Source of the DNA: Eurosta solidaginis
Lineage: Eukaryota; Arthropoda; Insecta; Diptera; Tephritidae
Direction of reading: 5' to 3'
Assembly (NCBI RefSeq): GCF_040869045.1
Contig: NC_090319.1
Span: 17,316,314 to 17,380,313 of the forward strand
DNA length: 64,000 nucleotides
Shown here: piece by piece, positions 1 through 11,075 of the stretch
Layout of the letters: every line of letters starts with the position of its first letter
Numbering within the stretch: the stretch's first letter is position 1
Program-made: the position numbers and the translations under genes
Notes under the pieces: generated by a model
The model's database searches: none
What the model was told of the DNA's origin: nothing
What the model saw: the letters and a program-made list of their open reading frames with translations, nothing else

Positions 1-713
1 TGCTGTGGTTGATTCATCACCTACAAATTATACATATGAGTTGCATTCTAGTAACTTAATATATGCTCCACATTTGCTTCCTGAAGATGTTCTATTACAT
101 CGTAAGACCCTAAAAGACTCGTTCAAATACGGTCCGGATTTGATCCCATCTTGTTTTCTTAAAAAATGTGCGCAATACATTTACCAGCCCCTTACTAATC
201 TGTTTAACCTCTTTGTAAAAAATGACTTTTCCGGACGGAAAAAATCTTTTCTTATCCCACTCCACAAAAAAAGGAAGCAAGTCGTCTAATGAAAACTATC
301 GTGGAATAGCAAAACTCTCTGTTAACCCTAAGCTTTTCGAAGCAGTCCTTACTAATCACCTTACATTTTCGATTTCTATACTGATAGAGAGTTTTCAGCA
401 TGACTTTTGTAGAGGCAAATCAACGACAATCAATGTGCTTGAATTTACAGCTCACGCCTTTAATGGGTTTAGAAACAATCATCATACAGACGTTATATAC
501 ACTGATTTCAGCAAAGCATTCGACAAAGTACGCCACTCATTACTTGTCTATACGCTTGAATTGCTTGGCTTCAAACCTGACCTAACTCGCAGGATCTCCT
601 CCTATCTTTGCGACAGTACTCAAAGAGTAATTTCTAAAAATATTTGTTCGAATGTCATCGATGTTCCCTCCGGTGTTCCTCAGGGCAGCCATCTTGGTCC
701 GATTCTGTTTTTG

Positions 714-925
714 TTGTTGTTGTTGTATTAACGATAAAGACACTCTCCGAGGGATTTGGGGAGTGTTATCGATGGTAATGGTCCTTTGCCGGATATAGAT
801 CCGGTACGCTCCAGTAACAAAGCACCATTGAGGTACTAGTCCGACTATCTAGGGAACGATTTATATGACCACATTAAACCTTCAAGCCATCCCTCCCTCC
901 CAACCCCCTAGTTCCATGAGGAGCT
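714..925 (-). mobile_element. 5'-truncated SINE-like element S1 inserted in LINE
   Basis: This matches the 3' half of the elements at 5041-5453 and 39553-39990, in reverse orientation, ending in (TTG)n on the plus strand, i.e. a (CAA)n 3' tail. It splits the RT exactly between motif B and the following strand. The 17-bp sequence GTCCGATTCTGTTTTTG stands on both sides (697-713 and 926-942), a classic target-primed insertion signature. The 5' truncation fits LINE-machinery mobilisation. Confidence 0.9.
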
Positions 926-1820
926 GTCCGATTCTGTTTTTGCTCTTTATAAACGACATTTCCGCAACTACGCAATATTCTAAATTTTAATGTATGCCGA
1001 CGACGTAAAACGTTTTCAGTCATACGCGTCGGTTGAAGAACGTTCTGTACTCCAGTCATATTTAAATTGTTTAGTTACTTGGTGTAATGCGAATTTTTTG
1101 CCGCTCAACATAGAAAAATGTAAATTCATGCGTTTTTCACGTTGGAACGTACAACCAGCTTCTTACACAATTAATGGCCAACCTCTGGAAAGCGGTGATG
1201 TTTTTGTCGATTTGGGAGTTACAATGAATTGGAAACTTAGTTTTAACCCCCATATTAATGCGACAGTCATTAACGCGAGAGGAGTTTTAGCATTTGTGAT
1301 AAGATGTTCAAAAGACTTTAGTGATACTTACGTTACAAAAACCCTTTTTACATCATTGGTGGGGTCGATAATAGATCGATAATTTGCAAGTTCACGTGCA
1401 AAGGCTGAAATCAATTGAAAAACAATTTTTACTTTTCGCCTTGAGAAATTTCAATGGGAATCTCCGTATAATCTTCCTCCTTACACCAATCGGTTAAAAC
1501 TAACAAATCTTCCTACCCTTGCAAGTCATAGAGAAATGCTAGGTGTAATATTTATGGCTAAGCGATTTCAGGTCCATTTCTTTTGAACGAAGTAAACTTG
1601 AATGTTCCATGCCGAGTTTCAAGGCGTTATAAACCTATAATTCCTAAACAATGCAGAAGCAATTTTCAACTAAACGGACCTTTTCTATGTTTGTATGAAG
1701 ATTATACCTCTCACTCGAGACTCGCTCTTTACCATAAAAAAAAAACGGTTCTATCTTCTCTTAATAATTAAAAAATTATATGTATACTTTTAATCTATTG
1801 TATTTTGTGAATCTATATTT

Positions 1821-1848
1821 CTCAGCTGACGAGTTCTCTCTAGCTGAG
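1821..1848 (+). other. Conserved 3' UTR hairpin of the LINE
   Basis: The inverted arms CTCAGCT and AGCTGAG enclose a short loop. The same arms with a different loop occur at 43487-43517 in the intact copy, followed in both by AGCAGTTTTAGATCTCGAC. Arm conservation with loop change suggests a structured 3' end, possibly read by the element's RT. Confidence 0.55.
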
Positions 1849-2089
1849 CAGTTTTAGATCTCGACACTTAACAAGCCACTGCCTCTGAAAGACTCGGTAA
1901 GAATAAAAATTAAAAATTATAAATTACAAACATAAATAACAATTGGAATAAAAATAAGAAATTATGTACAAAAGAAAAAAAAAAAACAAATTAACAGAAA
2001 AAGCCTTGTTTCACCGGGCCAATTAAGGGCATTCCACAACGTCTGAGAAAAAAAAATTCATCAAATTTAAAAGAAAAGTAGTTCGAGTT

Positions 2090-3545
2090 GCTTACGAGCT
2101 AAAATATTTCTGTAGCTCACGCTTAAATGTGTTCGTGTTACCTATCGATACTAAATTTTAAGGAAGCGAATTCCAAAGTCGTACCGCTTGCACCATAAAA
2201 CGTCATTGTCTTGTACCTAGCTGAGATAAGTTTCGAGTTTATCACAGATTTCGTTGCAGTTACTCTTTGGTTTTATGGTGCAGTATATTTTATGCAGAAG
2301 TATAAGTATTCGACACTGAAGAAGCTTATCAAATGACATGGAATAAATAGAGTCAGCGTTATGGGAAATATGATCCCTAGCATTGATTCCGAATACATAT
2401 CGTGCAATATTATTATAGAGTACCTTTAGCTTTTGCTTACACGCAAAACTGCAATTAGCGAAAATTTCGCACCCATATAATAACGATGACAAAAGATGTG
2501 TCTGGGCAAGTAAAAGTGGATTTCCATGAGGGGTAAAATGTTGTGAGGACCAAATGGCGCGAAGCATGCTATAAAGTATTCCTACGACTATGCTTATGTT
2601 AGTATCCCACGTCAATGTCCTATTAAAAACTATTCCTAAGCTTTAGCTCCGGCCAAGAAATTGTTTCTATCGGAACCCGCCTATGGAAGCAGAGGTAGAG
2701 GGCTGCGCCCACTCCGTTGGAAGGACCAGGTGGACAACGATTTAAACTCTCTTGGTGTGACCAATTGACGCCGGTTGGCGGAGCGAAGGGGCGACTGGCG
2801 CGCCTTGTTGGACGGCCATAACCGTTTAGACGGTTAAGCGCCAATTAAGTAAGTAAGTAAGCTTTAGATGTGTGTACGTATTTAATGCTTACGCCTCCAA
2901 TTAAAACTTGAGTAAATGTTGAAATGTCTATTGGTTGTCTAGCGATAACAAAAATTTGAGAATTTTTTGGATTGAGCGATAAGACTTCTTCAGCATGAGA
3001 CTTCTTTGGATTGAGCGATAACTCGTTTACCAAGACCCATTTGTTTATTTGGCATAATTTTTTGTTTAGTTACATGACACAGGCAGCGTTATCGTTGAGT
3101 CTGTACTATCTATAGTCCTGCAAATCGGCGGCATACAAATGAGAGCACGTGTTTCTAATGACAGCTGCTAAGTCGTTTATATATAGAGAGAAAAGGGGAG
3201 GACCCAGGATTGACCCCTGTGGAACTCCACTCCCCAATTCTAATGCAGATGATGCCCTCGTCCCACTGAAGACACATTGAGTTCTTTTTTCTAAGTAGGT
3301 AGCTATTAATTTTGTGGAGGTGGAAAAAAAACCAAACAACTTCGTAAGTTTTGTTGTAAGGATGCCAAGGTTAACCGAATCGAAAGCTTTCGAATAGTCG
3401 AGTAGGGCTAAGAAGGTGAGTTCATTTTGTCAATGGGCTCATGAATATTTTCAATCACGTCAATCAAGGCAGTTATGCAGTTATACGATTTTCGAAAACC
3501 ATATTGCAGTTTGTGTAAAAAAGAAGTTTTTCTAACTTTTTTTTA
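2090..3545 (-). pseudogene. LINE reverse transcriptase (CR1-like), broken
   Basis: Reading the minus strand, the RT begins near 3530 (LQYGFRKSYNCITALIDVIE), passes motif A (LLDYSKAFDSVN, frameshifted, near 3400), motif B (GSGVPQGSILGPPLFSLYIN, near 3200) and motif C, which reads YAAD instead of YADD (near 3130), so one catalytic aspartate is lost. The thumb continues through 2217-2615 and ends near 2090 with a WNSLP block. A short direct duplication of a TTTGGATTGAGCGATAA stretch lies near 2965-3020. An RTE 3' fragment splits the thumb at 2647-2858. It is a dead copy of a LINE family different from copy 1. Confidence 0.85.
2647..2858 (+). mobile_element. RTE LINE 3' end inserted in another LINE
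   Basis: Only the last ~210 bp of an RTE-type LINE is present; it is the same sequence as the 3' end of the RTE fragment at 17962-18712 (reverse), including the (TAAG)n tail. Perfect 9-bp duplications AAGCTTTAG flank it at 2638-2646 and 2859-2867, so it is a 5'-truncated retroposition into the CR1-like copy. Confidence 0.9.
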
Positions 3546-3639
3546 ACCAACTTACCGAGTTAGACTAATTCAAGTAAAAGCTGAAATGAAACTTTCTTAA
3601 AGCTACCGACGTTGTTTCTATATGGAAATTTTTTATTAT

Positions 3640-4470
3640 CCTTAGGGTGTATCACAAAAAAGGAATGTTTCGTACTTTTGTTTGTACTGAGCCCAAATAA
3701 CCTGTGAAAATAATGAAGCTTGTCCCATTATGGGATCGCACCATCGTGGACTTATAAATTCCTCTAAATATCTCGATCTCTGTCTCATCTAGAATAATAT
3801 TTTATCCTAAATATAACAACCCAACAAATCCAGAAGTTTCCTTCAAGGTCTCAGGGCTTTCGGTTATTGGGAAGCCAAACATCCAAGTTCGACCGATTTT
3901 TTATTTTTCGCGATCCCCTGGGTCACCTGGCGAAAACTTTTTTCCGTGATTTTGCATTTTTATAGAGTTTCGAAATATTATTTTTTCAAGAGTCTAGCTC
4001 TACTCAAAAAATGGTTGCAAAGTTCCACATTTTGTAAAAGGAATTTCTAAATATCCCTAAATATCTCGATCCCCTTCTAGTATGGAAAACTCGTTTATCC
4101 TAAATATCCTAAACTAATAAATTCCTCGGTCTCTTTCAAAGCTTCAAGTCTCTGGGTTATTGGGAAACCATTTAAAACTCAAATTTCAAATTCAGAAAAT
4201 TTGTTTTTGAATTTTTACGGCCACTGGACCGGACCGCCTTACGAAAAAAATATTTTCCTTTATGCTGCATTGCCGTGGGGTTCTGAAGTAAGTTCTTAGT
4301 TTCAAGAATCTAGCTGCGCGCGAATGTAATAAACAGCGCTCGCAAGATTCTTCATTTTGTAAATAGACCTTGTATATATCTCGATCCTTGCCCATCTAGA
4401 AAATTCTTTTATCCTTAATATCACAAAGTAATTAAGCCCAAAGCTATGTTCAAAGTTTCAGGTCACTGGG
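3640..4470 (+). repeat. ~300-bp tandem repeat, about 2.5-3 diverged units
   Basis: Blocks containing AAATATCTCGATC, TTATCCTAAATAT and GGTTATTGGGAA recur near 3768, 4045 and 4370. They are separated by a common interior (a GCATT followed by GGTTTCGAAA/GGGGTTCTGAA, then TTTCAAGAATCTAGCT). A single further unit lies at 28945-29270. No protein is encoded; this behaves like a dispersed satellite. Confidence 0.7.
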
Positions 4471-5033
4471 TAGGCAGTATACACACGAGACTCTGTGCAG
4501 CAGAGAAAGTGCACGCAGCAACACATAGAAAGTTTTTTGCATATATTTCACGTACAAACTTCTACCACTGCAGAGACCACAGACCTTCCCGCGATATCAC
4601 AAAAGCAACTGGTTTGCTAAGGAATGGTGATGCCTTATATGGACACCTTCTCAGAAGAAAAAAAATAACCCGAGGCCGAATTGCGTTATTACGAGGAGCT
4701 TAAGGCGCTGTCGGATAGCAACAATGCTCCAAAAAGAGGTTTCAGAACTCGGGAATATGTGATAATGATGACCTGAAAGCTGATGTACGAATACGCTTAA
4801 GTGGTGGAGCAAGAACTTCTCCACATACACTTAGGAAAAATTTCTACCGAGTGGGAGAAATGGGATTGAAATTGCACTTAAGACATTTTTTCCTTATTTT
4901 GAAGAAATTTTGGCCATGCGTAGAGGAACAAATTTCTTAAGTGCCATTTCATTCAAGTTTTTTCTGAGTGTAACCTAATTGCTGAATATGTGAAATACGT
5001 TCCAATTATGACGAAGTGATAAAAAAGCATGCG
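4471..5033. other. No recognisable feature
   Basis: An 85-codon open frame at 4446-4703 overlaps the end of the tandem repeat and resembles nothing I know. I see no promoter or splice logic and no family match. Confidence 0.4.
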
Positions 5034-5040
5034 AGCGAAC

Positions 5041-5453
5041 CTAGCGGGTTAGGGCGTCAGAATATTCCCGCGGTAGGTATGCCTGTCGTAAGAGGTGACT
5101 AAAATACCAGATTCAAGGGGCTGTGTAGCGCAACCCTTCAGGTTGCCAGCGCAATATATAGCTTCTCCAAACCCAATTGTCAACCTCACCTATCCGCGGC
5201 GAATCCAGTTTCACTAACAGACGAGGCTCTGGCGACCCCAAGCTCCTCATGGAACTTGTGGGTGGGGAGGGAGGGGATGGCCTGAAGGTTTAATGTGGCC
5301 ACGTAAATCGTTCCCGAGATGGTCGGGCTAGCACCCTAATGGTGCTGTGGTACCGGAGCGTACCGGATCTGTATCCGGCGAAGGACCATTACATCGATAA
5401 CACTCCCCAAAGCCTTCGGGGAGAAACCATATCGCTATAGCAACAACAACAAC
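5041..5453 (+). mobile_element. SINE-like element S1, near full length
   Basis: A ~410-bp non-coding retroposon starting CTAGCGGGTTAGGG and ending in (CAA)n. It is flanked by AGCGAAC at 5034-5040 and 5454-5460. Related copies are at 39553-39990 (+), 714-925 (-), 17524-17885 (-), 26187-26490 (-) and 29281-29585 (-). The 5' end has only a poor match to a pol III A box, so a tRNA origin is not shown; it could also be the 3' end of an unseen LINE. Confidence 0.8.
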
Positions 5454-5460
5454 AGCGAAC

Positions 5461-6529
5461 GAACACGAAAATATGATTGGTGGAGTACATGACTGTAGAC
5501 TGGAAATTAAGGGGCAAATTATGTGTAACGCATCGAGTCATTTTTGCTCGTGTCAATCAATATTCGTATGGTATAAGAGCATTCATTCACTTCAGTAAGT
5601 GATAGTAAAACTGAGTGCCTTTGTGAAATTTTTGTGGATTTAAATAGTGGTGAATGTGAGTGTAAGGAACTTCGACGCAAACTGTAACGTCCGTCATACA
5701 TAATCTGGCAATAAGTTTGCTTTACACACAAGAAGGAAGAGAACGCAATTCGGGCAAATTATCACTTAAACGGTGTGCTTAGTATTACATATAAGGCACT
5801 ATCTAGCGTACTGTGAGAAATACAGAAAAGCAACTTTGACAAACGGCTTCGGACTTGGGCAGTGCCGGAAAGTAACAGTTGATTTATAGGTACAATTTCT
5901 TACCTCCCACTATCACCTCCCATCCCCAATATCCTTTCTTTACGTGTGGAGCAAAGAAAAAACGTCGATCGAACCGCTGGCAACGGAGTCTACCGCATGA
6001 CATCCTTGATTCTCCCCTAAGATTTCAGTAGTTTTTTTTACTGTTGCATCAATAACCACACCCTGGTAAGATTATTTATAGCCACCCACTTTGAGTTGTC
6101 TGCAAAGCATATGTTAAACAAGACAATCTCCTTAGTGTACAGCTTGTCGTCTGTCGTAATAAATATATCCAATTTAAAGTCTCATCCCTTTAATAGTAGC
6201 GACGTTTTTGCGTTCAAATACTTGCTGTGCTTTCTTTTTATATTCACACGAAATATTAGTCTTACCTTAACAGTGATAGCTACATATAATCGTGTAACGC
6301 ACCCTGCAAATTCTTTGAATTTCAACTTCACTGGATTCCACTTGATTTTAAATGAGCATAAGATGTCTTGTCAAACTGAAACGACGCCTCTTGGTTGGTG
6401 GCATGTGAGATAAATTGAGATGGTAAAATAAAATATAGCTAACATAACTTTCTTACGGTTTCACAATTTCGTAGTCAAACTCTGATGTTGACATCATTTT
6501 TAAATTAGGAGATTAAGAAAACAAACAGT
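5461..6529. other. No recognisable feature
   Basis: AT-rich sequence with short open frames only (5519-5731 minus, 6096-6413 plus), neither with a recognisable domain. Nothing supported. Confidence 0.4.
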
Positions 6530-6738
6530 CTATCTCAGAAAACGTTTGAAGAACGACCTATTTCAGAATTTAGTTTAAAAATGCCTTTTTTTAGAGTTCG
6601 GTTGAAGAACGCCCTATTGAAGAACTTTTTTCATAAACACCCCAGCTAATGTTAAAACGTACAGAATTTAAGCTCAGATAAGGCGTATTTGAAACAAAAT
6701 CTGAAATAGGTCGTTATTCAAACATTTTCTGAGATAAA
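6530..6738. mobile_element. Small foldback (MITE-like) element
   Basis: Imperfect inverted arms of ~47 bp (6530-6576 and 6692-6738) share TATCTCAGAAAA, CGACCTATTTCAGA and a run of T/A bases, around a ~115-bp loop. It is non-coding, with no clear duplication at the ends. Confidence 0.65.
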
Positions 6739-6936
6739 GCGTTTTCCGAACGACAGCCGAAATGGCTGATATTCAAATCAGCAGTTGATATGAAAACCTT
6801 TTATTATTTTTCATAGAAGCAGGCGCTTTCTGCCGGTAAATACGAAGCGCCCACGAAAATCCCCACACGATTACTGAATACCTACTCTTGGAGAATAAAG
6901 GGAGCGAATCTTGATCTTACATCTTCAAGGCATTGG

Positions 6937-7140
6937 TTTGGCAAACACCCCGAATGTATTTCTCTAATGAAAAGCCTCACTGCGAAAATTCACCTGCTTA
7001 AAGATGTCGTACGTAGTCGGCATTAAATATGTATATAGGTCTTGTTTCGCCAATTTAAAAAAATTAAACTAAACACGACGCGAACTGGTAGATAAGCTCG
7101 GCTCAAATCTCCTCGAAGGGATATAGCGCCTAGTGTTTTT
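6937..7140 (+). mobile_element. Diverged tRNA-headed SINE (S2) fragment
   Basis: The order GGCAAACACCCCGAATGTAT ... GATAAGCTCGGCTCAAATCTC ... GCGCCTA follows the body of the S2 elements at 9597-9846 and 35889-36251, with an extra ~100 bp and no tRNA-like head. It is an old, 5'-truncated copy. Confidence 0.6.
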
Positions 7141-7219
7141 GATGTGAAACATCTATAGGCGCACGTACAATCAATTTCTGGCATGGGGACGTGTCGCCCC
7201 AATATATGATGATATATAT

Positions 7220-7442
7220 TGTAACGATTTTGGGAAATTCCTGATAATTATGCACCTTCTACTAACGTTCGAATCGCTGAACTGTCGAATAAATAACTCC
7301 AATATTCAGTATTTCAAAGTGGTCTTTATTTAGACTACTTTGAGAATAGTACCTCACATTCACAATTATACTTCACTAGTAGCGTGTTTAAAACAAACTG
7401 ATTACTGAATCCTCAGCTTGCGCTGCTTTTATACTCTCGGTT
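7220..7442 (-). repeat. LTR fragment (U5/R side)
   Basis: It starts TGTAACGATTTT and follows the LTRs at 24990-25790 and 62287-62760 through the TTTATT (AATAAA on minus) and CTTTTATA (TATAAAAG on minus) signals. After ~220 bp the homology stops where a minisatellite begins. This is a partial solo LTR; its retrotransposon body is absent. Confidence 0.75.
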
Positions 7443-7444
7443 AA

Positions 7445-8110
7445 CTCGTTTGGGGCCATTTCGGGATGTTTTGGGTTGAAGGTCCCCTGTATTAAGCAAG
7501 TGTGAGCATTGATTTGTACATTTTATTCATGCAAACTATATGAAGGAAAAGTGTACATTTTAAAACTCACACTTACGGAATCTACCCCCAAGGGCCTTCT
7601 CACGGTCATTTGGGGCTAATTTTGGGATGATATTAGCAACTCCTTCGAAATCTTCACGGGTCATTTAGAGGTAATTTCGGGATGATTTTGGGACTCCTCT
7701 GGTTCCTCTCGGGGTTATTTGCGAACTTTTCGGCTTTAATTGGGGATTTTCTTTTGGGTCCTCCCGGGGTCATTTGAAGAATACTTCGGGGCCTTTAAGG
7801 GTTTTTTAGGAATGGTTTCGGAGACTTTTTTGGGATCCACGCGTCATTTACGCTTCATATCGGGATGATCTCAGCGGTCCTGCCGGGGTCATTTGGGGGT
7901 CACTTCGGCGTCGTTATGTGTTCGTTCCAAGATAATTTATGGTACTTTTTCGGGAACCTACCGGCGTCATTTGGGTATCTCTTCGGAATTCGTTAAGAGG
8001 TTATTTCAGGGGCTCTCTCGAGGTCCTCCAGAGAGCATTTGGTGGTAATTTCGGGATGATTTTGGGGACTTACTCCGGATACTTCCGGGATAATTTGGGG
8101 ATCGCAACGA
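7445..8110 (+). repeat. Degenerate minisatellite, GGGGTCATTTGGGG core
   Basis: A core of the form CGGGGTCATTTGGGGGTAA/CACTTCGGG recurs at irregular spacings of about 50-75 bp, with linked pieces GGGATGATTTTGGG and CTCCTCCGG-like G/C patches. About ten degenerate units are visible. The 7939-8151 open frame is just this repeat. Confidence 0.75.
7498..7574. mobile_element. 77-bp foldback inside the minisatellite
   Basis: Perfect inverted ends AAGTGTGAG (7498-7506) and CTCACACTT (7566-7574) bound an AT-rich core with two TGTACATTTT repeats. It interrupts the minisatellite, so it is probably a tiny MITE inserted later. Confidence 0.5.
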
Positions 8111-8395
8111 AAGAAATGTCATATTTTATTTTATCATTATGCCATATTTAGTACTTATCGCAATCTGTACCTTTCTGCATATTAATTTTAAAAAATAATG
8201 TCAATGTTTCCGTCAGGCGTCTCGTGACAGCTCACATATTCACGGTGCTGCGCTGATTTTCCGACATTTAACTAAGTTTCTATTTTGTTATCCAATTCAT
8301 TCCATTCGCCAAGTTTCACCATTTTATCAATATTTGTTTATGTATTGTGTCATAATTTTCATTCTATGAAGTGGACGTCTCCCCCTTCCTCATAA

Positions 8396-8790
8396 CACGA
8401 CCTTCCGTTCGCATAACATAACCTAATCTGCGAAGCCTTTGGGTTGTTACTCGCTGTGCTATCCTCATAACTGCGTAAAGCTCATACAGCTCATCAACCT
8501 TCCATAAATCTTCCGGAGAACTTTTCTCTCGAGCACTCCAAGAGCCATCTCATCTTCTCTCGAAGGTATGATGAGCGACTTGTAAAGCGTGATTTGACTT
8601 GATTTTTAGTTCCAAGTATCACTGGTTGGCAAGAGTTATTCTCCATTTGATTTCTAATCTGACATTATTTTTGCTGTTAATGTTGGTTCTCAAAGCGGCG
8701 AAGAAATTCATAGTCTCGTATTTATATGCGTCAACAGTGACGTAATTGTCAAGTCGCGAATGCGCCGATTCTCTCTTGGATTGGAGCAAG
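8396..8790 (-). pseudogene. RTE LINE C-terminal fragment, heavily degraded
   Basis: On the minus strand this follows the RTE fragment at 17962-18712: the LANQ/YLG region, then ERKVLRKIYG-like and the CATACAGCTCATCA block, with many stops and indels. The 3' (TAAG)n end is absent. It belongs to the same family as 2647-2858. Confidence 0.65.
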
Positions 8791-9590
8791 TAACTTGCTT
8801 TGTCCTTATTTGCTTGTTTATTTAATGCCTAATCTAGAGAAGGGAGTATCACTCAGATATATACTTCAAAAAAAAAAAGCTTGAGTGGGAAGGTTCCAAG
8901 GGAGGGATCCCAGCTAGCTCTATCTCTTTGAGCGGAAAGTATTGAAAAAGCAGGAGTACTTTAAAAACTCTTAGATATCCATATCAGATCACTTCATATA
9001 AAAGGCACAACATGTGTATATGAATTGATATGGCATGGTAGATTTAACGACTTTGGTAACGTAGAAGAATGGTGGACGGAATCATATTAGTAGACTTAAG
9101 GAAACACTCTTTCTTATTTTATAAGTTGTTGCAAATGGTTGATTCAATATTCATTTTTAAAAACAATTACCGCTAATATTTTGCCTGTAATACAGAGAGA
9201 GAGAGTAAAATTAAAATCTTTTGAATAAAATTTAATATCAAAATATTAGCGATTTCACTCAACTTTCTACTAATTTAAAAATGTATGTAATTTTGTCTAC
9301 ATTTCCTAGTTAAAAGTAGACATTTTCATCTCAAACCATAAAACATTGTAAGTATGTTTGTTTGTGCGGGTAACGGTTTCCTTTATTTATTAACAATTAA
9401 GAAAACTGTGCGTTGGCGTTGTGTAAAAATGTGTTGTTACTTTTCAAGTGTGGCAGCTGTGCTGAATGTCTTAACGCCTTTGGATTTTCACAATATTTCG
9501 TAAAACCTTCAGAAGACAACGAGAGTAAATTATTTTTAACAGTTGTTGCGAATTAGCATACGAAAATATTGTGCGGTTAAATTTGTGTGC
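8791..9590. other. No recognisable feature
   Basis: AT-rich sequence with a short GAGAGAGAG run near 9195. No coding region or repeat relationship inside the window was found. Confidence 0.4.
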
Positions 9591-9596
9591 GCTGGC

Positions 9597-9846
9597 GACC
9601 GCCGTGGTGTGATGGTACTGTGCTCCGCCCACCACACCAAAAATCCTGGGATCCCGCCTTGGGCTAAGCAACATCAAAAGTTTTAGAAGCAATTTTTTTC
9701 AATTAATAGAAAATTTTTCTGAGTGGGTCGCCCCTCCGCAGTATTTGGCAAGCAGTCCCAGTGTATTTCTGCCATGAAAATCACTCAGTGAAAACTTATT
9801 TGGAAGAGAAGCTCGGCCTTAAATCTCTTCTGAGGTTATCGCGCCT
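9597..9846 (+). mobile_element. tRNA-headed SINE S2
   Basis: The head CGCCGTGGTGTGATGG matches the tRNA-like A-box region of the copies at 35889-36251 and 56451-56815, followed by the shared body down to GTTATCGCGCCTTACAT. Here the B box is eroded (GGGATCCCGCC). A diverged ~13-bp duplication (AAATTTGTGTGCG / AAATGTGTGTGCA) flanks it. Unlike the other two copies, it has no homopolymer tail. Confidence 0.8.
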
Positions 9847-9982
9847 TACATAAATGTGTGTGCATGTAAATGTCGGTATATTTCAGAATTCGACGCCAGA
9901 CTTATTTTATGCGTTTGTTTACATCACGCCCGCCATAAAATATTATATCACTTTTCTTTGGCACAGCCTATTTCTTGGAGGG

Positions 9983-10824
9983 GTTTTTTTTATACTCAGC
10001 GTGCTTTGCACACAGAGTATATTAGCTTTGATTGGGCCATGTCCATGTCCGTCCGCCCGTCCGTCCGTTAACACGATAACTTGAGTAAATATTGAGATAC
10101 ACGAGCTTATCTAAACCCAAAATAGATTGGTATAGAAAATGAGCGAAACCGGATGATAACCACGCCCACTTGTGATAAAATCAATTTTACAAATATTATT
10201 AATCATAAATAAAAAATCGTTAAACCTATCGTAACAAAATTCGGCAGAGAGGTTGCCTTTACTATAAGGAATGCTTTGAAGAAAAATTAACGAAATCGGC
10301 AAAGGACAACGCCCACTTTTATATAAAAGATTTTTAAAAGGGTCGTGAACGAATAAGATAAACTATATCTTTGTAAAAAAGAGCTTTATATCAATGGTAT
10401 TTCATTTCCCAAGTGGAGTTATAACAATAAATAGGAAAAACTTCAAATATTAAAAAATGGGCGTGGCACCGCCCCTTTTACGACTAAGCAGCTTTCTATG
10501 TTTCGGGAGCCATCACTCGAAGAAAAACTAACGGATCGTAATGAAATTGTGTACACATATTTTCCTTATAGCAGAAAATATTTCTAGTAAAAATGGATGG
10601 GATCGGTTAAAAACCACGCAAATTAGTATAAAACACGGCAACTGCTATAACTTAGCAAAAAATAAAAATTTTTTTGTAAGAGGAAATGGGGAGACATTTT
10701 TTTTAAGCGTGCGGTGCCACGTGTTATGTAGAAAATTAATTTATCTGAAATGAAATATACAGTTGAAGCTCACGCGAGTATATAATGTTCGGTTACACCC
10801 GGACTTAGATACCTTTACTTGTTT
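9983..10824 (+). mobile_element. Family A non-coding element, shortened copy
   Basis: The head TATACTCAGCGTGCTTTGCA..CACAGAGTATATT is followed by (CGTCC)n GTTAACACGATAACTTGAG, several CACGCCCAC / GGGCGTGGCACCGCCC boxes, and the tail GTTCGGTTACACCCGGACTTA..TTTACTTGTTT. The ~125-bp tandem portion seen in longer copies is missing. There is no coding potential beyond chance frames. I do not recognise the class. Confidence 0.75.
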
Positions 10825-11075
10825 CATTTTTGTTTTATACTCCGCTATTAGGTTTCACATAAACAAACATATGTTTATTAAGGTGAGCCAAAAATAAAAA
10901 TTTATGCAGTGCTAATTACAATACAAATTGTGCGTTTTTTTTGATAGGGAAAAAACTGAAACACTTTTCGGAAAAATATTTTCAGTCAATAAAAATATCT
11001 TTTAAAAACAATAAAGTTTAATTATATAAATTCAAAATTAAATAGAAAATTATTATTTTATACTTTGAACTTAAA

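Larger units (their letters stand above)
1..1905 (+). pseudogene. LINE reverse transcriptase (copy 1, broken)
   Basis: This is a degraded non-LTR retrotransposon whose RT matches, block by block, the intact RT at 41713-43389. Visible pieces are the palm start KYGPDLIP (near 127), the ENYRGIAKLS block (near 290), motif A YTDFSKAFDKV (near 500), motif B PSGVPQGSHLGP (near 670), motif C MYADDVK (near 991) and the C-terminal thumb to 1771. Breaks include a frameshift near 230-280, an insertion at 714-925, and a deletion near 1378 that removes the equivalent of the LEYGSVVWNPR block. The 3' UTR is shared with the other copy up to about 1905 and holds the same small hairpin. The left end lies outside the window. 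There is no RNase H domain; the clade is CR1/Jockey-like, not resolved further. Confidence 0.9.

Noticed and set aside
7445..8110. CRISPR-like spaced repeats
   Set aside because: The units are diverged, variably spaced, and the genome is eukaryotic; this is a minisatellite.
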